A DNA stretch of 26,274 nt. It comes from Bacteriovoracaceae bacterium UBA4097. GTDB lineage: Bacteria > Bdellovibrionota > Bacteriovoracia > Bacteriovoracales > Bacteriovoracaceae. A model generated the notes under the pieces. The model searched no databases and was not told where the DNA came from. It worked only from the letters and a program-made list of their open reading frames with translations. Below are positions 1 to 6,935 of the stretch, one piece after another (within the stretch, counting starts at the first letter, position 1; every line of letters starts with the position of its first letter). The stretch spans positions 938 to 27,211 of the forward strand of contig DFXX01000041.1 of the NCBI GenBank assembly GCA_002381765.1, written 5' to 3'. The position numbers and the translations under genes were made by a program.

Positions 1-575
1 AGCATCCACTGCTTCATGGGCTTACGAATAACCGGATGGCCTCCCACTTCTGACTTTCCGTTTACCACTTCTTCATTGGCGAGAACGGTTTTTAGATTCG
101 GGCACCAGTTCACCATCATATGAGACTCATAAGCGAGTCCCTTATTATAAAGCTGAACAAAGATCCACTGAGTCCACTTATAGTAATCCACATTACTGGT
201 CGCTACTTCTCGTTCCCAATCATAAGAGAAGCCAAGACTTTTTAGCTGACGCTTAAAGGTCTTGATATTTTCCTGAGTTGTTATATTCGGATGAGTTCCG
301 GTTTTTACCGCATGGTTTTCGGCAGGAAGACCAAAGGAGTCCCATCCCATAGGGTGAAGCACATTAAATCCCTTCATCCTCTTATAGCGCGCCATAATGT
401 CGGTAGCGGTATAACCCTCTGGGTGACCCACATGGAGACCCGATCCCGATGGATAGGGGAACATATCTAGAACATAGTATTTTGGTTTTGAGTAATCTTC
501 CAAAGTTCTGAAGGTCTGGTGTTCGTCCCAGTACTTTTGCCACTTTGGTTCAATTTCGCTGAAGTTGTATTCCAT
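1..575 (-). CDS. leuS: leucyl-tRNA synthetase, N-terminal part (3' end outside window)
   Basis: Charges tRNA-Leu with leucine in the cytoplasm. Reading the minus strand from the ATG at 575 gives a class I synthetase N-terminus beginning MEYNFSEIEPKWQKYW. It is followed by the HIGH-type ATP motif HVGHPEGYTATD, the HPMGWDSFGLPAENHA segment, the NWCP motif and, at the window edge, PMKQWM. All are characteristic of bacterial LeuRS. About 191 of the roughly 800-860 residues usual for the family are present, so the gene is cut by the window and not truncated biologically. The start is supported by AAAGGG 8-10 nt upstream and by the canonical N-terminus. The ribosome binding site lies inside the 3' arm of a strong hairpin (577-609). 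The upstream neighbour, on the same strand, is the large exported protein ending at 664, and no T-tailed terminator separates them. Confidence 0.97.
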   Translation of the reverse strand, partial: MEYNFSEIEPKWQKYWDEHQTFRTLEDYSKPKYYVLDMFPYPSGSGLHVGHPEGYTATDIMARYKRMKGFNVLHPMGWDSFGLPAENHAVKTGTHPNITTQENIKTFKRQLKSLGFSYDWEREVATSNVDYYKWTQWIFVQLYNKGLAYESHMMVNWCPNLKTVLANEEVVNGKSEVGGHPVIRKPMKQWM

Positions 576-576
576 T

Positions 577-609
577 GCTAATCCCTTTCACATTGTGAGT
601 GGGATTAGC
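577..609 (-). promoter_or_regulatory. hairpin covering the leuS ribosome binding site
   Basis: On the minus strand GCTAATCCC (609-601) pairs perfectly with GGGATTAGC (585-577). Inside it TCAC pairs with GTGA, closed by a 3-nt loop, with a 2x2 internal loop between the stems. The 3' arm includes the GGGA of the leuS ribosome binding site and ends one base before the ATG. There is no T-tract, so it is not a conventional terminator. Pairing is seen directly. A role in controlling leuS translation is inference. Confidence 0.6.
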
Positions 610-663
610 TTAATAGAAATGATGCTGGATTAAAAGTCAGGAGGGATGCGTTATGAAAGAAAA

Positions 664-2652
664 TTACTGGCCATTTCCCATTCCGCCCACTAATCCACCG
701 GAGGGGATTGGTGTGACTCCAGGATCTATGAGCCCACCAGGGCGAATCGCCCTTCCTGCGGCCGGGGAGAAGTTTCCGGTATTCCACATACTATAGGATT
801 TGATTGTTTCCTGTAGGGACTGTAACCGATGCTCGGGAGCTTCAGTTCGGCTGGTCACTTCATGCCAGCTAAAGGGGTTAGCAAAATACTGCAAGTGCGT
901 AGCACTTATTTTAGAGACCCACTCAAGAGCACCCGCCTGAGTATTATTCAGGTATTTAGAAGTGAGGGTTTTGTCGATGTGATGAAGATTTTCCAGTGTC
1001 TCTTTCCGAGTCTTCTTCGAGAGGTTTTCCTGATTGGGAATCCAGACCTTTTTCCAGGCGTTCTCAGCAGATTTGGCCTGCTCAATATTAAGTTTGTGCT
1101 CTATTAGAAGCTGATTGTGAGCCGTGATTTCTTTTTTCTTGCGATCTATTGCGGCTTCGTTATTTAATTTATCTTCCTCATTTCCCCATTTCTTATTGAG
1201 ATATTTGGTATAGCTATTCTTCAATTCCAGAGCTTTTTCCATATCCTCTGGTTTCACTTTGCTAATTTCACCAATTCCGGGAAAGTCATCTGGGAAGTTA
1301 TACTTATTAAATAGCTCCTGAAAACCTGGCTTCTTGGAGTAATCTTCATACTGCTTTTTAAGTTCTGCAACTTCCTTGTCTCTCTTAGCAAAATAGGCTT
1401 TCGGGTTTTTCTCGAGTTGCTCCAGCTCTTCTTCCGAGGCGATCTTCTTTGCCTCTACTAAACTAATTTCTGACTCCAGATTCTTAACGATTTCATCGAT
1501 GTTAATGGAGCTCAGTATTTTCTTAGCTTCTTCCAATTCATCTTTGTAGAATCTTCCAAAATTTTCTTTTACTGCTGAGTAGAAGCGAAGATTAAAGAGA
1601 TTACTCACATTAAGATCCACCTCAAGCATCTCGGCGCAATGCTCGACCGATCTTGCCTTATCATACAGATCCCGAAGCTCTCCTCGGGAGGGATCTTGCG
1701 GGGGCTCAATCTCACCAGAGTGATATTTGCCATAGGCTTCACTCATCTTATCCAGTTCTTCTTTCATGGTAAGGCATTTAGATGCGTCGAACTTTTGAAA
1801 TTTAAGTCCGCGCTCTTTTGAGGCATAATAAAAGGAGTTTTCCTCTTCTGGATTTTCTTCTTCGCAGACGGGATTTACATAAACGGCAGCTGAGAGCATA
1901 TTGAAGTGACGAACATTGCTCGTCATAAAATCATTTATCTTCTTTTCATCCGCTTGCTGAATGAGCTTTTTTTCTTTAGAAAGAAGGTCTTCAAGATAAG
2001 TGTGTCCGGCAAGCTTATCTGATAGGGGGGCCGATCCATCATAGCCACCAATCATTCTCACATTAGGAAAGATCGATTTCCAGCTCAGGATCTCTTTTTG
2101 TACTCCGGTATAGCAACCCAGAAGCATAAGGGATTGGACATCATTTATTTCCGGGAATTCTTTTATCACTTCCTCTAATTCATCTCGAGAGAAGTCCCCC
2201 TTGTAACCACCGTAGCTGCCTCCGCCGTCATGACCGGAAACAGTGACATTCTGAATTTTAGCGTTACTCGCTTTAAGTTCTTTAAGTTGCTCCCTAATCT
2301 GTTCTTTTATCTTAGGCTGACTAGCAGAGAGATCCATGAGTTTTAAATGTGAGGTTCTGGTGGTTTCTGCTATCTCTGCACAATTGCCTGAATTTCTAAC
2401 ACATTTCTCATAGGCCTTTTGATTTTTTTCGTAAGCATTAATGAGGACCGTATAGTCCTGATAATTTTTAGGAACGACGGCAAGCCTTTCTCCGCGACTA
2501 CAGGCCGCCTTTTCTGCCGTCTTGATTTCAAGGTCTGAGAAATTGGTATCGATGAAAAGAATTACTTTATTGGGGTCAACCTTATTTGAGCAGGCCCAGC
2601 TATGAAGAGAAGAAGTCGCGACCAGAAAGGTAAGGATGTTTTTTAATTTCAT
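664..2652 (-). CDS. large exported protein, clan CD (caspase/CHAT-like) peptidase candidate, copy A
   Basis: 662 aa. An N-terminal signal peptide of about 20 residues ends SWA just before Cys21; the preceding residues are a poor lipobox, so signal peptidase I cleavage is more likely. Residues 28-36 and 56-61 look like beta strands. A hydrophobic strand then leads to SGHDGGG (His141), and a second leads to LMLLGCYTG (Cys180). A His after one hydrophobic strand and a Gly-Cys after the next is the layout of clan CD cysteine peptidases, although the usual His-Gly is His-Asp here. After that come a conserved MIGGYDGSAP segment, a long charged coiled-coil-like middle, the conserved block NPFSWHEVTSRTEAPE and a Gly/Pro-rich tail. 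The start overlaps the stop of the small upstream gene (ATGA, 2649-2652), indicating translational coupling. Copy B (3027-4955) aligns without gaps through Cys180. I recognise no named family; the peptidase call is an inference from motif pattern. Confidence 0.85.
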   Translation of the reverse strand: MKLKNILTFLVATSSLHSWACSNKVDPNKVILFIDTNFSDLEIKTAEKAACSRGERLAVVPKNYQDYTVLINAYEKNQKAYEKCVRNSGNCAEIAETTRTSHLKLMDLSASQPKIKEQIREQLKELKASNAKIQNVTVSGHDGGGSYGGYKGDFSRDELEEVIKEFPEINDVQSLMLLGCYTGVQKEILSWKSIFPNVRMIGGYDGSAPLSDKLAGHTYLEDLLSKEKKLIQQADEKKINDFMTSNVRHFNMLSAAVYVNPVCEEENPEEENSFYYASKERGLKFQKFDASKCLTMKEELDKMSEAYGKYHSGEIEPPQDPSRGELRDLYDKARSVEHCAEMLEVDLNVSNLFNLRFYSAVKENFGRFYKDELEEAKKILSSINIDEIVKNLESEISLVEAKKIASEEELEQLEKNPKAYFAKRDKEVAELKKQYEDYSKKPGFQELFNKYNFPDDFPGIGEISKVKPEDMEKALELKNSYTKYLNKKWGNEEDKLNNEAAIDRKKKEITAHNQLLIEHKLNIEQAKSAENAWKKVWIPNQENLSKKTRKETLENLHHIDKTLTSKYLNNTQAGALEWVSKISATHLQYFANPFSWHEVTSRTEAPEHRLQSLQETIKSYSMWNTGNFSPAAGRAIRPGGLIDPGVTPIPSGGLVGGMGNGQ

Positions 2653-2984
2653 GAGCGCTTTTCCTTCAGAGTTTTGAGTTCTTTCTCTGAGAAGTCGGGA
2701 TACTTTGCTTGAAGTTCCTTAACTGATTTTCTTTTGAGATCCATGAAGAAGGCGTCTTTCTGATATTCGTCCCAGTCCTTGGTCTGCTTTACTTTGGAGA
2801 GGAGCTGATCACGCAGACCCTTATCCGGTAATGAACTTCGATGGGTACTGCCACGGCGAATATTAAAATTCTTTTCCAATGATTTGGTTTCGATATTCTC
2901 ATCGAGGATAAGGAGTTCACCTTTGGTCTGGGCCCAGAGGGAGATGGGGAGAGATAAGAGAGTGAGAAAAATAAGTGTTTTCAT
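2649..2984 (-). CDS. small exported partner protein, copy A
   Basis: 111 aa. The signal peptide MKTLIFLTLLSLPISLWA is followed by a mature part of about 93 residues that is charged, probably helical and free of Cys. The mature part is about 89% identical (83/93) to copy B, with 36 consecutive identical residues starting KGELLILDEN and including NIRRGSTHRSS. The signal peptides, by contrast, have diverged. The gene overlaps the large gene downstream by four bases, so the two are made together. It starts 7 nt after the -10 of a FliA-type promoter (2992-3018), with only a weak GAGA in place of a ribosome binding site. The function is unknown. A chaperone, inhibitor, propeptide-like partner or substrate of the large protein would fit the arrangement, but the sequence does not decide between them. 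Confidence 0.88.
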   Translation of the reverse strand: MKTLIFLTLLSLPISLWAQTKGELLILDENIETKSLEKNFNIRRGSTHRSSLPDKGLRDQLLSKVKQTKDWDEYQKDAFFMDLKRKSVKELQAKYPDFSEKELKTLKEKRS

Positions 2985-2991
2985 TTCTCTC

Positions 2992-3018
2992 TTATCGGCA
3001 AGTTGTGGATTTTGTTTA
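2992..3018 (-). promoter_or_regulatory. FliA (sigma-28)-type promoter for copy A unit
   Basis: The minus strand reads TAAACAAA, 11 nt, GCCGATAA. The enterobacterial FliA consensus is TAAAGTTT-N11-GCCGATAA, so the -10 box is perfect, the spacing is exact and the -35 core TAAA is present. It fills most of the 42-nt gap between the stop of the copy B large gene (3027) and the copy A small gene (start 2984). The -10 ends 7 nt before the ATG, so transcription would begin at or next to the start codon. Confidence 0.8.
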
Positions 3019-3026
3019 GTTGTTGT

Positions 3027-4955
3027 TTACTGGCCGAAGCCGCCCCCAGTAACACTGCCGCCATAACCGTAACCAATCCCATATCCAGCATTCATCATAG
3101 CAGCTCGGCGGTCTATAGCCGTTTGAAGGCTATCGACTGCAATTTCCGGAGCTTCCGTTCGACTGGTCACTTCGTGCCAGCTGAATGGGTTTTGAAAGTA
3201 TTGCAAATGTTGACTTGTGGTCAGTCTGAGCCATGAGACAGTTGCGGCTTGTTTTTCATCAAGGGCATTTATTGATTCTAGTTGGAACATTTGATGAAGA
3301 TTGGACAGAGTTTCTTTGCGGGATTTGGAATTAAGATTATTTTGGGTAGGAACCCACACTTTGGGAGTTGATTCAGGAGCTTTGATTGCTTCTATTTTAT
3401 TTTTCAACATATCGATGTGAGACTGTTGAAAATCCACTGTGAGTTTAAGAACATGCTTTACAGTATCAGGGGCCTGTACTAATTGCTGGTGCCCAGATTT
3501 AGCCATACTCAAAGGAACTTGTTCAGAGAGTATTTTCAGGATTATTTGTCTTTCATTGGCAGGTTTACTGAGAAGGTCGAAGTAGTTTGTTTGCGAGAAG
3601 TCGTATTTATCCCAAATGGCTTTAAATTCCGGCTTTTTAATAAGTTCATTAAATTTGGATTCTAGTTCTGCGACTTTCTTTTCAGATTGCTTAAGATATG
3701 ATTTTGGATCTTTCTCGAAGTAATCTAATTGGTTTTGAGCTTCTTCAAGAGAAGGAGTTAAAAGTTCAATCTGAGATTGTAAATTCTTAGCCATGCTGTC
3801 TGGAGTAATTGTATTCAGTATTCGTTCTGCTTCTTCCAAGTCATCTTTATAGAATCGGGCAAAGTTTTCTTTAACAGCTGAATAAAATCTCAAATTAAAG
3901 AGGTTACTTACATTGAGATTCACGTTTTGATTTTCAAAACAATGCTCTACCGCTCGCGCTCGATCATAGAGATTTCTCAATTCTCCGCTCGAAGGATCTT
4001 GTGGAGGTTCTAGTTCCCCAGAATCATACTTAAGATATATATCTGACATGCTAAATAATTCATTTTTCATGCTAAGACATTTCGAAGCATCAAATTCCTG
4101 AAATTTGAGAGAGCGTTCTTTAGATGAATAGTAGAACTCCTTATCATCCTCTGGGCTTTCCTCTTCACAAACTGGGCTTACATAAACTGCTGCAGACAGC
4201 ATGTTAAAATTGCGAATATTATTAGCTACGAAGTTATTAATCTTTTTTTCGTCGGCTTGTTGAAGAAGCTTTTTCTCTTTAGAGAGAAGGTCTTCTAAAT
4301 AGGTATGGCCTGCTAGTTTATCAGATAGAGGAGCCGATCCATCATAACCACCAATCATTCGAACATTGGGAAAGATTGACTTCCAATTCAAAATTTCCTG
4401 CTGAACACCAGTGTAGCATCCAAGAAGCATGAGTGACTGGACATCGTTAATTTCGGGAAACTCCTTCATCAAGTCCGCTAGGCTCTGACGATAAAAGTCT
4501 CCCTTGTGGCCCCCGAACCATCCGCCTCCATCATGTCCTGATATAGTCACGTTTTGGATCTTGGCATTCTTGCTTTTAAGTTCTTTGAATTGATCTCTTA
4601 TCTGTTCTTCTAAGCTGGGCTGCTGGTTTTTAAATTCCGTTAATGTTGAATGATCTGCATAGGCCTTACTTCCCAGTTCCCCGCAATCGCCTTGCTTTTG
4701 CATACACTTATCAAATGCTTTCTTTGATTTCTCGTATTGCACAAGATGAGAGGTATAGTCGCTATAATTTTTTGGCACTACTACGAGACGCTCACCTCGC
4801 TGACAAGCAGCTTTCTCTGCTGTTTTAATTTCTAGATCTGAGTAGTTCGTATCCACAAAGAAAACAACTTTATTGGGGTCAACTTTGGTTGAGCATGTCC
4901 ATGCATCCAGAGAAAATGAGAAAAAAAAAAGGATCACGAGGTATTGAATTTTCAT
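3027..4955 (-). CDS. large exported protein, clan CD (caspase/CHAT-like) peptidase candidate, copy B
   Basis: 642 aa paralogue of the 664-2652 product. The signal peptide is MKIQYLVILFFFSFSLDA, with Cys21 just after it in the same position as in copy A. Candidate catalytic residues are His141 (SGHDGGG) and Cys180 (LMLLGCYTG), at identical positions in both copies. Shared blocks include FPEINDVQSLMLLGCYTG, MIGGYDGSAPLSDKLAGHTY, EPPQDPS, VSNLFNLRFYSAVKENF and the C-terminal NPFSWHEVTSRTEAPE. The coiled-coil-like region at about residues 390-550 has diverged strongly, and the tail is Gly/Tyr-rich rather than Gly/Pro-rich. The start overlaps the upstream small gene by ATGA (4952-4955). Many third-position differences in conserved blocks point to an old duplication kept by selection. 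The fold assignment is inference, and the family has no name I recognise. Confidence 0.85.
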   Translation of the reverse strand: MKIQYLVILFFFSFSLDAWTCSTKVDPNKVVFFVDTNYSDLEIKTAEKAACQRGERLVVVPKNYSDYTSHLVQYEKSKKAFDKCMQKQGDCGELGSKAYADHSTLTEFKNQQPSLEEQIRDQFKELKSKNAKIQNVTISGHDGGGWFGGHKGDFYRQSLADLMKEFPEINDVQSLMLLGCYTGVQQEILNWKSIFPNVRMIGGYDGSAPLSDKLAGHTYLEDLLSKEKKLLQQADEKKINNFVANNIRNFNMLSAAVYVSPVCEEESPEDDKEFYYSSKERSLKFQEFDASKCLSMKNELFSMSDIYLKYDSGELEPPQDPSSGELRNLYDRARAVEHCFENQNVNLNVSNLFNLRFYSAVKENFARFYKDDLEEAERILNTITPDSMAKNLQSQIELLTPSLEEAQNQLDYFEKDPKSYLKQSEKKVAELESKFNELIKKPEFKAIWDKYDFSQTNYFDLLSKPANERQIILKILSEQVPLSMAKSGHQQLVQAPDTVKHVLKLTVDFQQSHIDMLKNKIEAIKAPESTPKVWVPTQNNLNSKSRKETLSNLHQMFQLESINALDEKQAATVSWLRLTTSQHLQYFQNPFSWHEVTSRTEAPEIAVDSLQTAIDRRAAMMNAGYGIGYGYGGSVTGGGFGQ

Positions 4956-5290
4956 GAGCGCTTAGCCTTGTACTCTTTAAGTTCTTTTTCTGAAAAATCT
5001 GGATACTTCGATTGAAGTTCTTTGAGGGACTTACTTTTAAGATCCATAAAGAAGGCATCTTTCTGATACTCATCCCAGCTCTTAGCTTGCTTCACTTTAG
5101 AAAGGAGCTGATCACGCATTCCCTTGTCAGGAAGTGAACTGCGATGAGTGCTACCACGGCGAATATTGAAGTTCTTTTCCAGGGATTTAGTTTCGATATT
5201 TTCATCTAAGATCAGGAGCTCGCCTTTGGGCTGGGCCCAGAGAGAAAAGGGGAGGGATAAAATAACGATGAGAAAAATGAAGGTTTTCAT
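4952..5290 (-). CDS. small exported partner protein, copy B
   Basis: 112 aa, with signal peptide MKTFIFLIVILSLPFSLWA and a mature part of 93 residues. It differs from the copy A mature protein at only ten positions, mostly conservative and in the C-terminal half. The longest run of identity is 36 residues. The charged C-terminal half (DFSEKELKEYKAKRS) is likely helical. It overlaps the copy B large gene by four bases. Its promoter is FliA-type (5298-5324), with the -10 box 7 nt before the ATG, exactly as for copy A. It is stranger than its neighbour in being far more conserved between copies than the large protein, which suggests a tight binding surface. Function unknown. Confidence 0.88.
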   Translation of the reverse strand: MKTFIFLIVILSLPFSLWAQPKGELLILDENIETKSLEKNFNIRRGSTHRSSLPDKGMRDQLLSKVKQAKSWDEYQKDAFFMDLKSKSLKELQSKYPDFSEKELKEYKAKRS

Positions 5291-5297
5291 TTCTCGC

Positions 5298-5324
5298 TTA
5301 TCGGAAGAACGGGGATTTTGTTTA
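5298..5324 (-). promoter_or_regulatory. FliA (sigma-28)-type promoter for copy B unit
   Basis: The minus strand reads TAAACAAA, 11 nt, TCCGATAA, one base off the FliA -10 consensus, with the same -35 octamer and spacing as the copy A promoter. The -10 ends 7 nt before the ATG at 5290. The spacers differ at several positions while the two boxes are kept, which supports function. Confidence 0.78.
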
Positions 5325-5334
5325 GTTGAAGAAA

Positions 5335-5380
5335 AAATAAAAAAGGGACCTCACGCATCCGGCGCTAGTCCCTTTTTTTA
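5335..5380 (-). terminator. rho-independent terminator after the 129-aa protein gene
   Basis: The arms AAAAAAGGGAC (5339-5349) and GTCCCTTTTTT (5368-5378) pair around an 18-nt loop. On the minus strand the second arm runs into a T-rich tail. It sits between the stop of the 5397-5786 gene and the FliA promoter of the next unit, so it insulates that unit. T runs on both strands mean it may also work in the plus direction. Confidence 0.75.
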
Positions 5381-5396
5381 GGGGGGTATACCACTA

Positions 5397-5786
5397 TCAG
5401 ACAGAGTGACAAGAGAGGGGGTATGTCATCTCATGGCCTTTAGGGGACGTGATGGAAAGGTAGTCATTAGCATCAGAGAATTCTTGAACATTCTTGACGC
5501 TGATACGGTGTTTATTACCGTTAATATAAAGTGTTTTAGTGAAGCCTTTATGCTTCTTATGAGTCCGCACTGAAGCTGACTCGATCGAGGAAATAGAACG
5601 ACTAATTCCCGACTCGTCTTCCTTATGAAAGGAGATCTTTTCATTCTCAATAGTAAAAGTCTTTTCACCAAAAGCAGTGTTGCAGACAATGTCGCCAGTA
5701 GCTGCTTGTGAATTAAAGGAATGGATCATAATAATAAGTCCTAAAAAGCCTAAAATCGTACTTAAAGAAAGTGTCTTCGTTTTCAT
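5397..5786 (-). CDS. small exported protein of unknown function
   Basis: 129 aa. A signal peptide of about 28 residues ends in SQAA. The mature protein is about 100 residues, rich in beta-type alternation, with one Cys near its start (C35, DIVCNT) and one near its end (C126, LSCHSV) that could form a disulphide closing the domain. The start is supported by AGGGGG 5 nt upstream of the ATG. It is transcribed alone: a terminator follows, and the LysR gene diverges from it across a 182-bp spacer. I do not recognise the family. The Cys spacing resembles that of the 122-aa exported protein at 12362-12730, but the sequences are not clearly related. Confidence 0.8.
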   Translation of the reverse strand: MKTKTLSLSTILGFLGLIIMIHSFNSQAATGDIVCNTAFGEKTFTIENEKISFHKEDESGISRSISSIESASVRTHKKHKGFTKTLYINGNKHRISVKNVQEFSDANDYLSITSPKGHEMTYPLSCHSV

Positions 5787-5968
5787 GTTTTCCCCCTAAT
5801 AAAGTTATGAGCGACGACTTCCTATCATCTCCCCTCGTGCCATTCTTATTACAAAGCGTAGGCCAAAATGGGGTCCGTGATTTCAGGGTCTTAAAAAGGC
5901 TTCTGGCAGAAGGTCTTTGACAGGTGTCTATTTCCTAGTCATTTTTGAGGGGGTATACTGTTTAAACT

Positions 5969-6850
5969 ATGGTGCCTTTAAACTACAACCAGCTCTATTA
6001 CTTCTTTAAAATTGCCGAGAGCGGTTCTATTTCTAATGCTTCTAAAGACACCCTCATAAGTTCCCCGGCCCTCTCCATGCAGCTCAAAGAACTTGAAGAA
6101 AGTTTAGGCACTCCGCTCTTTACCCGGACTGGAAAGAAGCTGGTGCTGACGGACGCGGGATCGATTGTCTTTGAATACGCCAAAGACATCTTCAAACTCG
6201 GGCATGAACTGATCGATACCATTGGCGATAGAAAGAAGGGCAGTGGTAGACCTAAGATCGAGATTGGTTGTCAGGATACAATTCCTAAGATGCTCATCGA
6301 TGATCTTCTGGCCTATTTGATTTCTGAGAAGAAATGTAAGGTCGTCTTGCGGGAAGGGAATCGGGAGCGGCTAATTAGTATGCAGAATGATTTTAAGCTC
6401 GATCTTATTCTAACTAATTCCGTGCCGCAGATTGATAATGAATATATCTCAGAAGTTAAGCTTCTAAAGAAAGAGGAGATTATCATCGTGGGGCATCCTA
6501 AGTTTAAGAGGCTTAAATCCTGGTATGCGGCCCCCTTGATACTGCCAACCTTTGATTCCAGTACTCGTCAGAAGTTAGAGCTTTATTTTCACGATAACGA
6601 AATCACTCCCGATATCGTGGCAGAGGTGGAAGATAAGGCGACCGAGATCGATATGGCCCAAAGAGGGTTGGGATTAATCTGTGCCATCAAATCCTGTGTG
6701 GAACCACAGCTCAAAAATAAATCCCTCATTCAGTTCGCAGTTCTTAAAAATCTGCATGAAGAAATCTGGATGATTCTTGGTAAACGTAAGATTTTAAATC
6801 CTCTTGCCCTCCATGCCCTTAAATACTTTAGTCAGGAAACTGATCGTTAA
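5969..6850 (+). CDS. LysR-family transcriptional regulator, NhaR-like
   Basis: 293 aa, normal length for the family. Residues 4-65 form the winged helix-turn-helix: LNYNQLYYFFKIAESGSISNAS, then SSPALSMQLKELEESLGTPLF and the TRTGKKLVLTDAG wing. The LNYNxLYYF opening is typical of the NhaR subgroup, whose best-known member activates a sodium/proton antiporter gene in E. coli. The rest is a periplasmic-binding-protein-like effector domain (residues 90-290). There is no antiporter nearby, so the targets are unknown; LysR regulators often act on the divergent neighbour, here the 129-aa exported protein. TATACT lies 9 nt before the ATG and a GAGGGGG lies before that, so the transcript is either leaderless or poorly spaced from its ribosome binding site. 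The ligand cannot be told from sequence. Confidence 0.92.
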   Translation: MVPLNYNQLYYFFKIAESGSISNASKDTLISSPALSMQLKELEESLGTPLFTRTGKKLVLTDAGSIVFEYAKDIFKLGHELIDTIGDRKKGSGRPKIEIGCQDTIPKMLIDDLLAYLISEKKCKVVLREGNRERLISMQNDFKLDLILTNSVPQIDNEYISEVKLLKKEEIIIVGHPKFKRLKSWYAAPLILPTFDSSTRQKLELYFHDNEITPDIVAEVEDKATEIDMAQRGLGLICAIKSCVEPQLKNKSLIQFAVLKNLHEEIWMILGKRKILNPLALHALKYFSQETDR

Positions 6851-6935
6851 GTTTATCTGATGCATGTCTTCTTTTTTTCTGAATACCAGAGCTCACCGTA
6901 CTTTGTTAGTATTGAACTAAGGCAAAGGAGAATTT

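Noticed and set aside
829..1107. Open frame of 92 codons on the plus strand inside the large copy A gene
   Set aside because: Antisense shadow: no ribosome binding site, no family resemblance, and the minus-strand gene has a clear paralogue.
2590..2652. Possible lipobox in the large exported proteins (SWAC, AWTC)
   Set aside because: Trp or Ala in place of the expected Leu and Ser/Thr/Ala positions makes lipidation unlikely; the Cys more likely joins a disulphide.
5382..5391. GGGGGTATACC resembling GGGGGTATACT at 5951-5959
   Set aside because: Short, G-rich and in unlike contexts (after a terminator, and before a gene); no further shared sequence.
5960..5967. GTTTAAAC palindrome before the LysR start
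   Set aside because: Eight bases of AT-rich palindrome next to a -10 box is not enough to claim an operator.
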